A stretch of DNA of 64,000 bases from Leptospira bouyouniensis (GTDB lineage Bacteria; Spirochaetota; Leptospiria; Leptospirales; Leptospiraceae): contig NZ_RQFT01000012.1 in assembly GCF_004769525.1 (NCBI RefSeq), positions 566,001 through 630,000 on the forward strand. Direction: 5' to 3'. Below the pieces are notes generated by a model. The model worked only from the letters and a program-made list of their open reading frames with translations, was not told the origin of the DNA and searched no databases. Position 1 is the stretch's first letter, and every line of letters begins with the position of its first letter. The position numbers were made by a program, and so were the translations under genes. Shown here in pieces: positions 20,141 through 30,233 of this stretch.

Positions 20141-20981
20141 AATTTAAGTATCCCTCCCATTCATAATAGTGGACGATGAGTTTGAAAAAAAAAGTAAAAA
20201 AGATTCCAATGGAAAAATAGAGTCCCATTGGGATTTTTTTTCCTTTGAGAGACTCTCCTTTTTTTCTAAGTAAGAAACTAAAGCCGACAGCAAGTAGGTA
20301 TGAAGAATTGAAATAAACCATCCAAAAAGGATTTCCTGCAATGGCCGCAAGGACAGGAGAAAATATTACATCACCAAGTCCAGTTCCTCCACGAAACAAA
20401 AGATAGATGATAAGATAAAAGAGTAAAAAACCTAAATACACATACAGGTGTGTGAAACCTGGCGTCTCTTCGAATAAAAAATAATTGGATCCAAAACCAA
20501 ATCCAATGAGGAAGGGAAGGTTTTCATAATCCAGAGACAGTTTTTTTGCATCAGTCAACATCGCAATGAGTAGGTGACCTAAAAAAAATAAGAGACAAAA
20601 TGTCCCAGGTAAGGATTCAGAAACAAAATAAACAAGTATCGCTATGAGTCCGAATAAGAATTCTGTTAAAGGGTATAGTTTGGCAATCTCCACCTGGCAA
20701 CGATTACATTTTCCTTTGGTTAATAACCATCCAAATATCGGAACCAAATAGAGTTTGTTTACATTGGTCTTGCAACTTGGGCAGTGGCTTGGTTTAGAAA
20801 AAATGATGTTCCATCGTTTAAACCCTTGGAATTTTTTACGACCTTGTTCATAACAGTAATACAAGATCCTATCACCAAGTGTAGTATAAAAACTAGCAAG
20901 AGAAGCTGCAAAAAAAAATAGAATCATATAGGAAAGTCCAGTGGAAAGAAAATACCAGTTAGATTCTATTAGTGATTCCAT
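20124..20981 (-). CDS. Prepilin peptidase (A24 family)
   Basis: 285 residues with about seven hydrophobic segments. An N-terminal zinc-type Cys tetrad ('HCPSCKTNVNK' and 'KCNRCQVE') around residues 67-98 is typical of bifunctional PilD-type enzymes. The aspartyl protease signature has one Asp in 'MLTDAKKLSLDYENLP' and the second in 'GGTGLGDVIFSP' (GxGD). It removes the leader peptide from type IV pilin or type II pseudopilin precursors in the inner membrane. No pilin genes are nearby. The end overlaps the pdxH start. Confidence 0.92.
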   Translation of the reverse strand: MESLIESNWYFLSTGLSYMILFFFAASLASFYTTLGDRILYYCYEQGRKKFQGFKRWNIIFSKPSHCPSCKTNVNKLYLVPIFGWLLTKGKCNRCQVEIAKLYPLTEFLFGLIAILVYFVSESLPGTFCLLFFLGHLLIAMLTDAKKLSLDYENLPFLIGFGFGSNYFLFEETPGFTHLYVYLGFLLFYLIIYLLFRGGTGLGDVIFSPVLAAIAGNPFWMVYFNSSYLLAVGFSFLLRKKGESLKGKKIPMGLYFSIGIFFTFFFKLIVHYYEWEGYLNYGNIE

Positions 20982-20996
20982 GTTTTTTAGTTGGTT

Positions 20997-22106
20997 CTAC
21001 AGAATGGATTCACGTTCTTTCGAAAGTTCCTGTAATGCCTTCATTCCACGTTTTAGAGTTTCCCATTCAGTAGCAAACGAAAGCCTTACATAATTTTTTG
21101 CATCACAGAAGATAAACCCAGGAACAAGGATGAGATCTTTTTTTACAGCACGTTTGATGAATTCTTCATCTTCGCAAGGAACTTGGAAAAATGCATAAAA
21201 GGCTCCACCTGATTTTTGGATGGGGTAGTAGTCTTTTAAGGACTCATATACAAAATCACGTTTTTCTTTGTAATCCTGGATATAAGTTGACATATCTGTT
21301 TTTAGAGCTTCGATACCTGCCCACTGTGTGATGGAAGGTGCGCACACAACCGTATACTGCTGTAAGGTGGTGAGCGCCTTGATTACTTTGTCTTCGGCAA
21401 GGATTGTGGCTAACCTAAGGCCTGTCATGTTATACGTTTTCGAGAAACCAGTGAGGGTAATTGTTTTTTCATATTCACTCCCAATGGAAAAAAACTTTCC
21501 GTCATAATCAAAGAGTTCATAAATTTCATCACTGATGAGATATGCTCCTGTGTTTTCTGCAAAGTTCGCAATGGCACGGAGTTGTTCTTTTGACAAAACC
21601 TTTCCTGTGGGATTCGATGGATTGGAAAAAATAATGAGTTTGAATTTTCGGTTCTTCAACGTTTCCAAATCCTTGGGTTCAAAGTTTTCGGAAAGGGGAA
21701 CCACTTTTCCTCCATAAAACTTTAACATGGCTGGATACATTAAAAAATAAGGAGAGATGACGAGACATTCATCACCTTCATTCACGAGAGCATTAAAAAG
21801 TAAAAAGAGAGCAGAAGAAATTCCCGAAGTCACAAGGATTCTATCTTCATGGGCATATTTCATATGGTTTTGGGTTCTGTACTTTTCAGCCATTGCTGAT
21901 TTTAATTCAGGAATCCCAGCTGTGAGTGTGTAAGATGTTTTCCCTTCAATGGCTGCCCGATTCATCGCTTCAATGATGTTAGGTGGGCAAGGGAAGTGGG
22001 GTTGGCCGATACTCAAATTGATAGGGTTTTGGATGCTACGTGCAAGTTCAAAGGCTTTTCGGATGGGAGAGGAGTCGATCCCATTCATTCTATTGGCAAA
22101 TTCCAT
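20997..22106 (-). CDS. PLP-dependent class I/II aminotransferase
   Basis: 369 residues from the ATG at 22106; a TTG at 22142 would add 12. Fold-type I features: 'INLSIGQPHFPCPPNIIEAM', 'SNPSNPTGKVLSKEQL', 'AYLISDEIYELFDYDG' and the PLP lysine in 'TLTGFSKTYNMTGLRLA' (K223 from the ATG). It resembles aspartate or aromatic aminotransferases (AspC/PatA-like), but sequence alone does not fix the substrate. It is divergent from the AAA/VWA gene, with a short shared upstream region. Confidence 0.88.
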   Translation of the reverse strand: MEFANRMNGIDSSPIRKAFELARSIQNPINLSIGQPHFPCPPNIIEAMNRAAIEGKTSYTLTAGIPELKSAMAEKYRTQNHMKYAHEDRILVTSGISSALFLLFNALVNEGDECLVISPYFLMYPAMLKFYGGKVVPLSENFEPKDLETLKNRKFKLIIFSNPSNPTGKVLSKEQLRAIANFAENTGAYLISDEIYELFDYDGKFFSIGSEYEKTITLTGFSKTYNMTGLRLATILAEDKVIKALTTLQQYTVVCAPSITQWAGIEALKTDMSTYIQDYKEKRDFVYESLKDYYPIQKSGGAFYAFFQVPCEDEEFIKRAVKKDLILVPGFIFCDAKNYVRLSFATEWETLKRGMKALQELSKERESIL

Positions 22107-22166
22107 GGAATCATCATGGTTTTTAGGGTAGGTACGGGTCAATAGAATTTGGTTTACAGCCTACAA

Positions 22167-25100
22167 ATGAGTAGAAATCTGAAGGATATGGAATTTGTAA
22201 CCATCGCCGGCGTAAAAGTGCCTGTCCTTCCTCATTCAGAAAAATTTCCCGTTTTCCCTTCTAGCCTAGTTGAAACTGATTCGGTGAAACAAACCTTACA
22301 AAAAATCCTTTACCCGATGCTCGAAGGGATGCCAGTCCTACTCGTCGGTGATGCTGGTGTCGGAAAAAACGCTCTTATTTATTATATCAATTCACTTAGA
22401 AAACAACCTACGCTTCGATTCAGTTTTAATGAGGACACTCTCCCTGAAGATTTAATTGGATCGTATCGCATCTTACTCGATGGGAAAGGATTCACATGGT
22501 CCAATGGACCGCTTACGAACGCATTGTCAGAGGGACTCAGTTTTGTTGCAGACGAAATGAACCTTTGTGCACCAAACATCATCAAACGTTTTTCATCTGT
22601 CTACGAATCCAATTATCTCGACCTTCTCGAAGGCAGTGGGGAACGTGTGAAGGGGAAAACTGGATTTTGGTTCATTGGAACCCAAAACCCGAGTGAAGGC
22701 TTTGAAGGTCGTAAACCTTTGCCTTTTGACATCACAAAACATTTTGCTGTTGTTTATGTGGATCCTTATTCTCCCGATGAGATGTTTTTTATCCTAAAAA
22801 AAATTTATCCAATGCTTTCGGAAGAAGTATTACAACAAATCATCCGCATCAGTTTAGAATCAGAAAAAAGAATAAAGTCGGGTGAGATTGGAAAAGGGGA
22901 TTTAGAAAAATACCATTTTAATTTGCGAACCCTTCAAAAGTATTGTAACCGTTTGGTATTGTTTGGTGCAAAAGACAAAACCGTTTCGGTCAGAGAAGCC
23001 CTGTATTTGTTTGAGGAACCATTCCGCAAAAAAGAGGACAAAGAAAAACAACGAGAGCTCATTGAAGCAGAGTTTGGTGGTGCTGTCAAACTAGTTCCTA
23101 CTAAAGGGTATGTGCAAAATTCTACCATTTTTTGGAATGACAAGGAAATCAAAACTTGGGACGAGAAACAAACGATTTCTCTACTTTCCAAATACCCAAC
23201 CCCAGAACCTATCTTACATTTTCTCGACCAGGTCTTTACCGCTATCCAAGCCAAAGAAAACATCCTCATCGAATACCGAGAAGACCAAGACCCACAAGAA
23301 TTTTTACCACTATTTACGGAACTCACAGGGATTGAAATTGAATCTGTGATGTTATCCAAAGGCATGCACACATCGGATGTAGTCGGTGCCTTAAAACCTA
23401 CAGAAGAAGGGAATATTGAAAGTGTGACTTGGGTTGACGGCCCACTCACACGTGCCATCCGAAAAGGGAATATTATCCTCATCTCAGGACTTGAATCAGC
23501 GGGTGCCGAACTCGTTGAAAAAATGAATATGTTAACAGATGATGCCCGCTCCCTCACTCTCCCGCCAGAGTCAGGGGAATACCTTCCGATCAAACTCACA
23601 GATACCTCTGTTGTGTTCGGGATGAAGTCTTTCCGAGCTTCAAAATCTGTCACAACCATCTCTCGTGCCTTCCGTAACCGATTCACGCCCATCCTCTTTC
23701 CAGAACTCGAAGATGTAAACGTGTTACAAGAGATTTTAGAATTCTTTCTACCAGAAGGTGTGTTGCCAAGATCCCTCGCACGTTTCCATCTGAAGGCAAA
23801 AGAACTTTCAGAAAAACGTACGATAGGTTCGGCAAATCTTATGCCTTACAGATTTGGAATCGCAAACCTTCTCAAATGGAAAAACCATATCTACCGTTAC
23901 AACCAAACAGACGTAAAAGACATTGCGATCCGTGGGGGAAAGATTTATTATACGAACCAAATTGCAGATCCGAAGGAACGAAAAGAATTGGAACGTCTGT
24001 TAGAAGGTTTTCTTTCAGGAGTAGAAGTGGTCTCAACACTCTTCGAGGAAATCGAAGAGAAAAAAAAAACATTTACCACTGAGTCTGGACTAAATCGTAA
24101 AAATTGGTGGGACCCAGAACTCCATAAACGAGACCCACTCACAGGTGTTGCTAAAAAACTCAATTCCGGTGAGGAAACAAAGCGGGGAATTGAGATCAAT
24201 ACTCCCGAAACAGGTGGTGGCACCAAGGAAGGACCCGATGCTTGGTATGGGCAAGACACACAAGGAAACCAAGGCCAGGGAGAACCACAGGGTGGTGGTG
24301 GTGCTTGGGGGTATAGAACAGAAGAACTCTACAAACAATTCTTAAAAAAACGCCGCTTGCTTTGGGATTATTCCATTTTGGTGGGGCTCACTGAGTTTAA
24401 ATCGGTGTTTGGGAAAGAACTAGAAGAAGTGGAGTTAAACCTCGAACAACTCTTTGATCCTGAAATTGACATCCACCGGATGTACAAAAACGAAGGTTCG
24501 CGGGTGGATGCACGCAAATACATCTCTTACAAAAGTGGAAGGGGTGATACTAAAATTTTTGATAAAACTACCATCGAAAAAAATGATGAAAAGCTAAAAG
24601 GGGTTGAGGTAACATTTCTCGTATCAAAGTGCAGAAGGATCTTTAACTTTGAATATTCGATTGCGATGTTGTCTGCTCTCCTTGTGAGTTTACATATCTT
24701 AAATGAACATGATATCAAAACGAGTGTCCATACTTTCTGTGATATCAAAAATTCAAAAGACACAGTTGATATTTTTAATCTCAAATCTGCCGAAGAAGAC
24801 TATACCGCGGAGAAAGAAGAAGAAGTATTCAACGCACTTTGCAAAAATTGGCATGGGGATAGCATCCCTGAATACCAAGTCCTTTCAAATTGTGAACGTT
24901 ATTTTTCGCCAGATGCTCAAACCAAAATCATCGTCATTCTATCGGACTTCCGAGGGCAGCGGGCAAAAACCTATATCGAAGACGAACTTGCATCTTTTGA
25001 TACGCGAAAGATGAAAGAAGCTGTACTGAAAAACGAAGAGAAAAACTATGTATTTTTAGGGGTGGGACTTGGTTCGCGTTTCATTGCCGAACATGTTTTC

Positions 25101-25205
25101 CACGATTCTCTTCAAATCACGGCAGATAATTTTTATTCCATGCCGAATTTGATTGGGGCAGAAATTGCAAGACTCGTGCAAATCCACCATTCCTTAAGAC
25201 AGTAA
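22167..25205 (+). CDS. Fused AAA ATPase - degenerate AAA - VWA protein (midasin/CobS-CobT-like architecture)
   Basis: About 1012 residues from ATG 22167; TTG 22149 and ATG 22188 are alternatives with no clear ribosome site. Module 1 (~35-285) is a dynein-related AAA_5 ATPase with Walker A 'GDAGVGKN' (K67, with Asn after the Lys instead of Ser/Thr), '[10 protein letters not shown]' and 'FWFIGTQNP'. Module 2 (~325-585) is a second AAA-like unit ('[20 protein letters not shown]', '[17 protein letters not shown]') without Walker A. A Gly/Gln-rich linker follows (~690-715), then a C-terminal VWA-like domain (~812-1012). There the first MIDAS Asp is missing ('[10 protein letters not shown]') while '[10 protein letters not shown]' remains. 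Such ATPase/VWA pairs remodel protein complexes or insert metals; the target here is unknown. smpB follows after five bases. Confidence 0.85.
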   Translation: MSRNLKDMEFVTIAGVKVPVLPHSEKFPVFPSSLVETDSVKQTLQKILYPMLEGMPVLLVGDAGVGKNALIYYINSLRKQPTLRFSFNEDTLPEDLIGSYRILLDGKGFTWSNGPLTNALSEGLSFVADEMNLCAPNIIKRFSSVYESNYLDLLEGSGERVKGKTGFWFIGTQNPSEGFEGRKPLPFDITKHFAVVYVDPYSPDEMFFILKKIYPMLSEEVLQQIIRISLESEKRIKSGEIGKGDLEKYHFNLRTLQKYCNRLVLFGAKDKTVSVREALYLFEEPFRKKEDKEKQRELIEAEFGGAVKLVPTKGYVQNSTIFWNDKEIKTWDEKQTISLLSKYPTPEPILHFLDQVFTAIQAKENILIEYREDQDPQEFLPLFTELTGIEIESVMLSKGMHTSDVVGALKPTEEGNIESVTWVDGPLTRAIRKGNIILISGLESAGAELVEKMNMLTDDARSLTLPPESGEYLPIKLTDTSVVFGMKSFRASKSVTTISRAFRNRFTPILFPELEDVNVLQEILEFFLPEGVLPRSLARFHLKAKELSEKRTIGSANLMPYRFGIANLLKWKNHIYRYNQTDVKDIAIRGGKIYYTNQIADPKERKELERLLEGFLSGVEVVSTLFEEIEEKKKTFTTESGLNRKNWWDPELHKRDPLTGVAKKLNSGEETKRGIEINTPETGGGTKEGPDAWYGQDTQGNQGQGEPQGGGGAWGYRTEELYKQFLKKRRLLWDYSILVGLTEFKSVFGKELEEVELNLEQLFDPEIDIHRMYKNEGSRVDARKYISYKSGRGDTKIFDKTTIEKNDEKLKGVEVTFLVSKCRRIFNFEYSIAMLSALLVSLHILNEHDIKTSVHTFCDIKNSKDTVDIFNLKSAEEDYTAEKEEEVFNALCKNWHGDSIPEYQVLSNCERYFSPDAQTKIIVILSDFRGQRAKTYIEDELASFDTRKMKEAVLKNEEKNYVFLGVGLGSRFIAEHVFHDSLQITADNFYSMPNLIGAEIARLVQIHHSLRQ

Positions 25206-25210
25206 CCAGT

Positions 25211-25699
25211 ATGGGCAAAACAAAAAAAGACGATAAACCACGCGGAACTGATCCTTTAATCAATAAAAAGGCAAAGTTCAATTTCGAACTATTAGATTCG
25301 TTTGAGGCTGGTGTTGTTCTCACTGGATCGGAAGTGAAATCTCTAAGGGAAAAAAAAGGAAACCTGACCGATTGTTTTGCGAAAGTGAGAAACGGGGAAG
25401 TATTTTTAGAAAACTTTCAAATTCCTCCTTATAAAAACGGAGGTTATGCGAACCATCCTGAAATACGCCCTCGTAAACTCTTACTCAAAGCAAAAGAAAT
25501 TGAAAAAATTGATCGTTCCATCAAAGAGAAGGGGCTTGTGCTTGTTGCCACTCGTTGTTTCTTTAAGAACAATCGTTTGGTGAAGATAGATGTCGCTTTA
25601 GCCAAACCTAAGAAATTATACGACAAACGAGATGATATCCAAAAGAAGGAAGCCAAAATCGATATGGAAAGAGCCATGAAGGAACACTTACGCAAATGA
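25211..25699 (+). CDS. smpB: SsrA-binding protein SmpB
   Basis: 162 residues, normal length. It binds tmRNA and brings it to stalled ribosomes. Motifs: '[20 protein letters not shown]', '[20 protein letters not shown]' and the C-terminal tail '[15 protein letters not shown]', which enters the decoding site. The tmRNA gene itself (ssrA) was not recognised in this window. It overlaps der by four bases (ATGA). Confidence 0.97.
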   Translation: MGKTKKDDKPRGTDPLINKKAKFNFELLDSFEAGVVLTGSEVKSLREKKGNLTDCFAKVRNGEVFLENFQIPPYKNGGYANHPEIRPRKLLLKAKEIEKIDRSIKEKGLVLVATRCFFKNNRLVKIDVALAKPKKLYDKRDDIQKKEAKIDMERAMKEHLRK

Positions 25700-27048
25700 A
25701 GGGACTTCCAGTGGTCACCATTGTTGGTAGACAAAATGTCGGTAAATCTACATTATTTAATGCCATTCTCCGGGCACAAAGTGCCATCACAGAAAACACA
25801 GCGGGAGTCACCCGGGATGTGTTACAAAAAACAGTAGAACGAGCTGAGTTCAAAATTCCGTTCACTTTGTCCGACACTCCAGGTCTTGATATTGAGAACA
25901 TCGACGAAATTTCAAAGGAAATCATTGAGATAGCTTTTGAACACCTTCGTCATTCAGACCTCATCTTACATGTAATTGATCATAAAGACTTACGAAAGTA
26001 TGATCACAAACTCATCGATCTTTTCAAAAAGGATGAAATCTTAAAAGAAAAAAATGTCCTCACTCTCATCAACAAAGTGGATACAGAACAAGATGAGTAT
26101 GATTTAGAACCTTTTTACAAACTAGGGTTAAACGAACTCCTTCCCATCTCGGCTCTTGGCCGTCGGAACTTTGACCTCCTCTACCAAAAAATTAATTTTT
26201 TCCTTCCAGATAAAATCAAAACCCAAGAGGATCCGTATTGCAAAATAGCGATTATCGGAAAACCTAATGCTGGTAAGTCGTCACTTCTCAATACCTTTCT
26301 TGGCTACAAACGAGCAGTGGTGAGTGATGTGCCTGGAACGACTAGAGATTCCGTATCGGATCAGTTTTACTTCCAAAACCATAAATTGGAAATCATTGAT
26401 ACTGCGGGGATCCGGAGGAAATCGAAAACGGGTGAAAGTTTAGAATTCTACTCTTACAAACGAACCCTCCATAGTTTGGGTGAAGCCGATGTCGTGGTTC
26501 TCCTCGTGGACGCCATGAAAGGATTGGGTGAATTTGACAAAAAAATCTTTGGTGAAATCCAAGAACTTGGAAAACCCATGATCGTTGCGGTGAACAAATG
26601 GGACCTAGTTCCCGAAAAAGAATCCAATTCATGGAAAGTTTACAAAGACCGCATGGAAGCAAAACTCTCCATCCTAAAAGAGCGACCCCTGCTTTCACTT
26701 TCGGCAAAAGAGAAACTCCGCACCCATAAACTTCTGGAATCTGTGGTTTCCCTCTTTGAAAAGTCCCAAAAAAAGCTAACGACTCGCCAATTAAATGACT
26801 GGTTAAGCAAGTGGGGGGGAAAAAATAAGGTACAGAAGGCATCGAACCGACCTCCGAAGGTGTATTACGCCACCCAGGTCTCTCAGATCCCTTTTAAAAT
26901 ATTGTTCTTCGTGAACGACACAAAACTCTTTCCCTCAAATATTTTGAGTTTCTACCGAAAGAGTATAGTAAAGGAATTTGGACTGGACGGCCTTGCTGTT
27001 GAGATCGAACTCCGGAACCGAAACGAAGGAAAGGAGGGCAGGGAATGA
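25696..27048 (+). CDS. der: Ribosome-associated GTPase Der (EngA)
   Basis: 450 residues with two tandem G domains and a C-terminal KH-like domain, needed for 50S maturation. G domain 1: 'GRQNVGKST', 'DTPGL', 'NKVD'. G domain 2: 'GKPNAGKSS', '[10 protein letters not shown]', 'NKWD'. The C-terminal part ends '[20 protein letters not shown]'. It overlaps smpB and plsY by ATGA junctions on both sides, so all three are translated in concert. Confidence 0.97.
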   Translation: MKGLPVVTIVGRQNVGKSTLFNAILRAQSAITENTAGVTRDVLQKTVERAEFKIPFTLSDTPGLDIENIDEISKEIIEIAFEHLRHSDLILHVIDHKDLRKYDHKLIDLFKKDEILKEKNVLTLINKVDTEQDEYDLEPFYKLGLNELLPISALGRRNFDLLYQKINFFLPDKIKTQEDPYCKIAIIGKPNAGKSSLLNTFLGYKRAVVSDVPGTTRDSVSDQFYFQNHKLEIIDTAGIRRKSKTGESLEFYSYKRTLHSLGEADVVVLLVDAMKGLGEFDKKIFGEIQELGKPMIVAVNKWDLVPEKESNSWKVYKDRMEAKLSILKERPLLSLSAKEKLRTHKLLESVVSLFEKSQKKLTTRQLNDWLSKWGGKNKVQKASNRPPKVYYATQVSQIPFKILFFVNDTKLFPSNILSFYRKSIVKEFGLDGLAVEIELRNRNEGKEGRE

Positions 27049-27665
27049 TTCTTGCCGCAGTCCTATTCAGCTACCTTTTTGGTGGCATTCCGGTGGGGTA
27101 TATCCTTGCCAAACAAGTGCGTGGGATTGATGTCCGCGAATACGGTAGCCGTAATATCGGTGCCACAAACGTGGGCCGTGTGATTGGTTGGAAATATGGA
27201 TTTTTAGCCCTTCTCCTTGATGCACTAAAAGGTGCTATCCCTGTGATCTCTGCCTCCTACATTGATTCTCCTTATACACTTACCACAACAGAAATTTTGC
27301 TTGGTTCGGTTGCCATCCTTGGGCATACCTTTACACCGTTTCTCCAATTCAAAGGGGGGAAGGGTGTGGCGACTGCTCTCGGAGTATACATGACCCTTGT
27401 GCCAATTGTGACTGTTTGTGCCATTGTGATCTTTTTTATCGTGTATAAGATTTCTGGATTTGTTTCCCTTGGGTCCATCCTTGCGACTTTATCTATGCCA
27501 CTATGGTACTTTGGATCTTCGAAAGTTTTACCAAGTACTGAATACCAACCTGTCATCTTTTTTGTGTTAGTTGCTACTTTTTTTCTCATCACCTATTCGC
27601 ATAGGGAGAACATCAAACGTCTCGTTTCAGGAAAAGAACTAAGAGCTTCTGAAGATGCAAAATGA
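27045..27665 (+). CDS. plsY: Acyl-phosphate:glycerol-3-phosphate acyltransferase PlsY
   Basis: 206-residue membrane enzyme that transfers acyl from acyl-phosphate to glycerol-3-phosphate, the first step of phospholipid synthesis. The three conserved motifs are present: 'YLFGGIPVGYILAK' with 'DVREYGSRNIGATNVGR', 'GHTFTPFLQFKGGKGVATA' and the C-terminal 'YSHRENIKRL'. About six hydrophobic segments are visible. Start ATGA overlaps the der stop. Confidence 0.96.
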   Translation: MILAAVLFSYLFGGIPVGYILAKQVRGIDVREYGSRNIGATNVGRVIGWKYGFLALLLDALKGAIPVISASYIDSPYTLTTTEILLGSVAILGHTFTPFLQFKGGKGVATALGVYMTLVPIVTVCAIVIFFIVYKISGFVSLGSILATLSMPLWYFGSSKVLPSTEYQPVIFFVLVATFFLITYSHRENIKRLVSGKELRASEDAK

Positions 27666-28284
27666 AAGGGAATCCACACTTACGCAGAAAGAAAAACTCT
27701 TTCTCATCACCAAGTTTGTAGAAGACCATCCCGAAGCCGAAATCCAAGATTTTTATAAATGGTTATACTATGGTGAGTTTGGAATGGAAGAATCCACTCT
27801 CATCATGACAGGGAAACTGTCTATCCCTGAACTCCATTTAGTTCTTGGGGAAATCAAAAAAGAAGAAGAACAAAACATCGAATCTGAATTTGTTTGGGAA
27901 CCTGTGGGCCTTGCTGCGAGGTATGTCAAAGTGTATCTCACGAAATATTCACATATGGACTGCCCAGTGAAACGGATTGTGAATTTACTGGAACGTTCTC
28001 CAGCATTTCGCGGAGCAAGGATGAGTTTCAAACTGGATTGGAACTTATTAAAAGAAACTGTTTTGGAACTGAGACCAGAGTTGACTCGCCGCGATTTTAT
28101 CAATTTTGAAGAAAGGATTAATTTCCACCAATTACCTGCTCTACCACATACAGACGGTTATGTGGAAAAAAATCCCTTCGCATACAGAGTTGTATCACAA
28201 AAATTATTTTTTGATTATTTTCCTGAATTTGAAGACAATACTGTGTTTCACCCTTTTTCAGGGAATGCATCCATCATTGGATAA
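27655..28284 (+). CDS. Hypothetical protein downstream of plsY
   Basis: 209 residues; family not recognised. It is soluble, acidic and helical, without signal peptide or membrane segment. Visible features are 'FYKWLYYGEFGME', 'KYSHMDCPVKRIVNLLERSP' and a Phe/Pro-rich end 'FFDYFPEFEDNTVFHPFSG'. The ATG overlaps the end of plsY by 11 bases, and the order smpB-der-plsY suggests co-expression. Its last 37 bases overlap the end of the convergent gene at 28248. Codon use and spacing support a real gene. Confidence 0.75.
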   Translation: MQNERESTLTQKEKLFLITKFVEDHPEAEIQDFYKWLYYGEFGMEESTLIMTGKLSIPELHLVLGEIKKEEEQNIESEFVWEPVGLAARYVKVYLTKYSHMDCPVKRIVNLLERSPAFRGARMSFKLDWNLLKETVLELRPELTRRDFINFEERINFHQLPALPHTDGYVEKNPFAYRVVSQKLFFDYFPEFEDNTVFHPFSGNASIIG

Positions 28285-30155
28285 AGGCTACGTTTTAAAT
28301 AACGGATTTCTTTTCGGATAGATTGAAACATAATTTGGTTTTTTCGTTTTGTATCTAAGTCCTTATGGCGTAATAAATAAATTTCGGTTTTTCGGACGAG
28401 CCTTCGTAAATACGATTCACTTTGCATCCAAAGCCAAATCTCAGATTCTTGGAAAGATGGGGAACTTGAATTCGATTCATTGATTCCATCCAAATTCACT
28501 TCAAATTCTTTTAGCTTTGATTCCATAAAATCTAAATCTGTTTTGATTTTATAGAATAACCTTTCGCTCCCATTTTGGATGAGTGCGTCTACTTTATCAG
28601 TTGTCTTTTTTTCTTTTTTTGGATTGTTTATGTTTGAGATTTTTTCAGACCAAATGGATAACTCTCGCCATGGGTAGTTGTGGTTTGGGACTGAGTTTAA
28701 TTTCTCTTTGGCGGCAGCCGGTGTTAGGGAAGGGATACCATTGATTTCTGCTCCATCCTCGTTCACATTCCAAAGAGTCATTTCTTTCACACTCGTCGCT
28801 GACTCTTCAAACCAGTGCCTGTATAAATCGAGTACATAGTCGGTTAACACTGTTTTGCCACTTGCAGATGGAACAAACCGAGTTTCCCGTTTGCGAATGA
28901 TCACTTCATTTGTACGTTCGAGGCTATTTTTTCGGTTCACTTGGGTTAGCCATTTTTCATTGTGATGGGTCCCTGTGGAATGAATCTCCCTCCCTGAATA
29001 GGCTAAGTCTTGGCCAAGAAAATAAATCGTTCCAAAACCCATAAACCGTAACATATCAAAGGCAGTGGTTGCCACAGATCCACCAGATTGGATGTCACCA
29101 ATATCAGCAAATACTTGTTCGGCGAGTTCTCCTCCAGCAGTCACTTCCCGAACTAGTGAGCCTTCTGCATCCACTTGGTATTTGGCCGTGACCGAGTGCA
29201 CAACAGTTTGGAACATTGGTTCACGCAGAAGTGTGGGGGAGCTAACAAGGTCTGCAAAGAGTGGGATTTTTTCCAATGACTCACCCATAAAATGGAAAAA
29301 GGAATTGGTTTGGGCATCTAAAGTCACCACACCATCCGCTCTGATCCCTGCTTTGATAAGAACTTTCAAAGAAGTATCACAGGAAAAAACAAATACCTTA
29401 TCGCGAACATCCTGTAACCAAGAAAGGTTTTTACGTAAACTTGGACCAGCTGACACAAGAACGGCGGTAAGTCCTTGGAATTTGTCCCGTAACAGGGAAA
29501 TGGGTTTCTTTACCGGTGGTTTTTTTTCCGCATGGACTAGGTTAAAAATACTATTTTTAATCCATAACCTTTCAAATTCAAACTTTGTGAGTAAATCACT
29601 CATCTTCGCTGAAAATACATTTTGTGTTTTTTCTTCTAATTCTTTGTAGATCGGGTTTCTATTTGTATCTGTAGGATTCCGTATGACCTTTAGTCCACTC
29701 ACCCTTTCGATGGGAAGCGATTCTAAATAATTAAAAAATAAAGGATAAAACATTTCGCCACTAAAAAGATGGCGGCCAGGAACTTGTAAGACGGGTTTTA
29801 AAAATTGATCCCACATAACAGGAATTAGTGTTTCGTCTTCTCCGATGATGATTAGAATTTGTCCTGGAGCCAGTGCCTCACTTACTAGTGAAATTAAATG
29901 AGGATTACCTAAACCGAGTAGGATCACAACATCGGTTGGTTTTAATGAATACGAATCGACAAGTCGAGTAGCCTGTGTTAGTGGAGAGAAGGAGGAGGAG
30001 AGAGGATTCCCATCTAATGAGACATAATATTCCCCAGTTTTCTTTGCCGGTAACAGTTCCCATCGATATTCCGATTGGAAGTTTTTGAAATAATTTTGTA
30101 AGTAGGGCTTCCGTTCAAAAATTTCACTGGAAATCGGATCGATCATTTGGGACAT
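28248..30155 (-). CDS. DUF115/MptE-like protein of the Maf (motility-associated factor) glycosyltransferase type
   Basis: 635 residues, no signal peptide. An N-terminal ~200-residue domain contains a nucleotide-fold-like 'DVVILLGLGNPHLISLV'. It is followed by the DUF115 (6-hydroxymethylpterin pyrophosphokinase MptE-like) core: 'LTAVLVSAGPSLRKNLSWL' (residues ~229-247), 'VFVFSCDTSLKVLIKAGIRA' and 'SGGSVATTAFDMLRFMGFGT' with 'IYFLGQDLAYSG'. This layout matches Maf proteins, which attach nonulosonic acids to flagellins in other bacteria. The last ~130 residues are helical and charged. In a spirochaete, a role in flagellin or surface glycosylation is reasonable but inferred. It is divergent from smc and overlaps the gene at 27655 tail to tail. 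Confidence 0.78.
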   Translation of the reverse strand: MSQMIDPISSEIFERKPYLQNYFKNFQSEYRWELLPAKKTGEYYVSLDGNPLSSSFSPLTQATRLVDSYSLKPTDVVILLGLGNPHLISLVSEALAPGQILIIIGEDETLIPVMWDQFLKPVLQVPGRHLFSGEMFYPLFFNYLESLPIERVSGLKVIRNPTDTNRNPIYKELEEKTQNVFSAKMSDLLTKFEFERLWIKNSIFNLVHAEKKPPVKKPISLLRDKFQGLTAVLVSAGPSLRKNLSWLQDVRDKVFVFSCDTSLKVLIKAGIRADGVVTLDAQTNSFFHFMGESLEKIPLFADLVSSPTLLREPMFQTVVHSVTAKYQVDAEGSLVREVTAGGELAEQVFADIGDIQSGGSVATTAFDMLRFMGFGTIYFLGQDLAYSGREIHSTGTHHNEKWLTQVNRKNSLERTNEVIIRKRETRFVPSASGKTVLTDYVLDLYRHWFEESATSVKEMTLWNVNEDGAEINGIPSLTPAAAKEKLNSVPNHNYPWRELSIWSEKISNINNPKKEKKTTDKVDALIQNGSERLFYKIKTDLDFMESKLKEFEVNLDGINESNSSSPSFQESEIWLWMQSESYLRRLVRKTEIYLLRHKDLDTKRKNQIMFQSIRKEIRYLKRSLYPMMDAFPEKG

Positions 30156-30233
30156 AATACTATCTAAGGTTTTTTCTTATGTCTCTCAGGAGGTGTCAAC
30201 TGGGAAACAGGGAAATCAAACGGCAAAACAGAT

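Noticed and set aside
29065..29649. 194-codon plus-strand ORF inside the Maf-like gene
   Set aside because: Ser/Thr-rich antisense shadow with no ribosome site or neighbours in the same direction.
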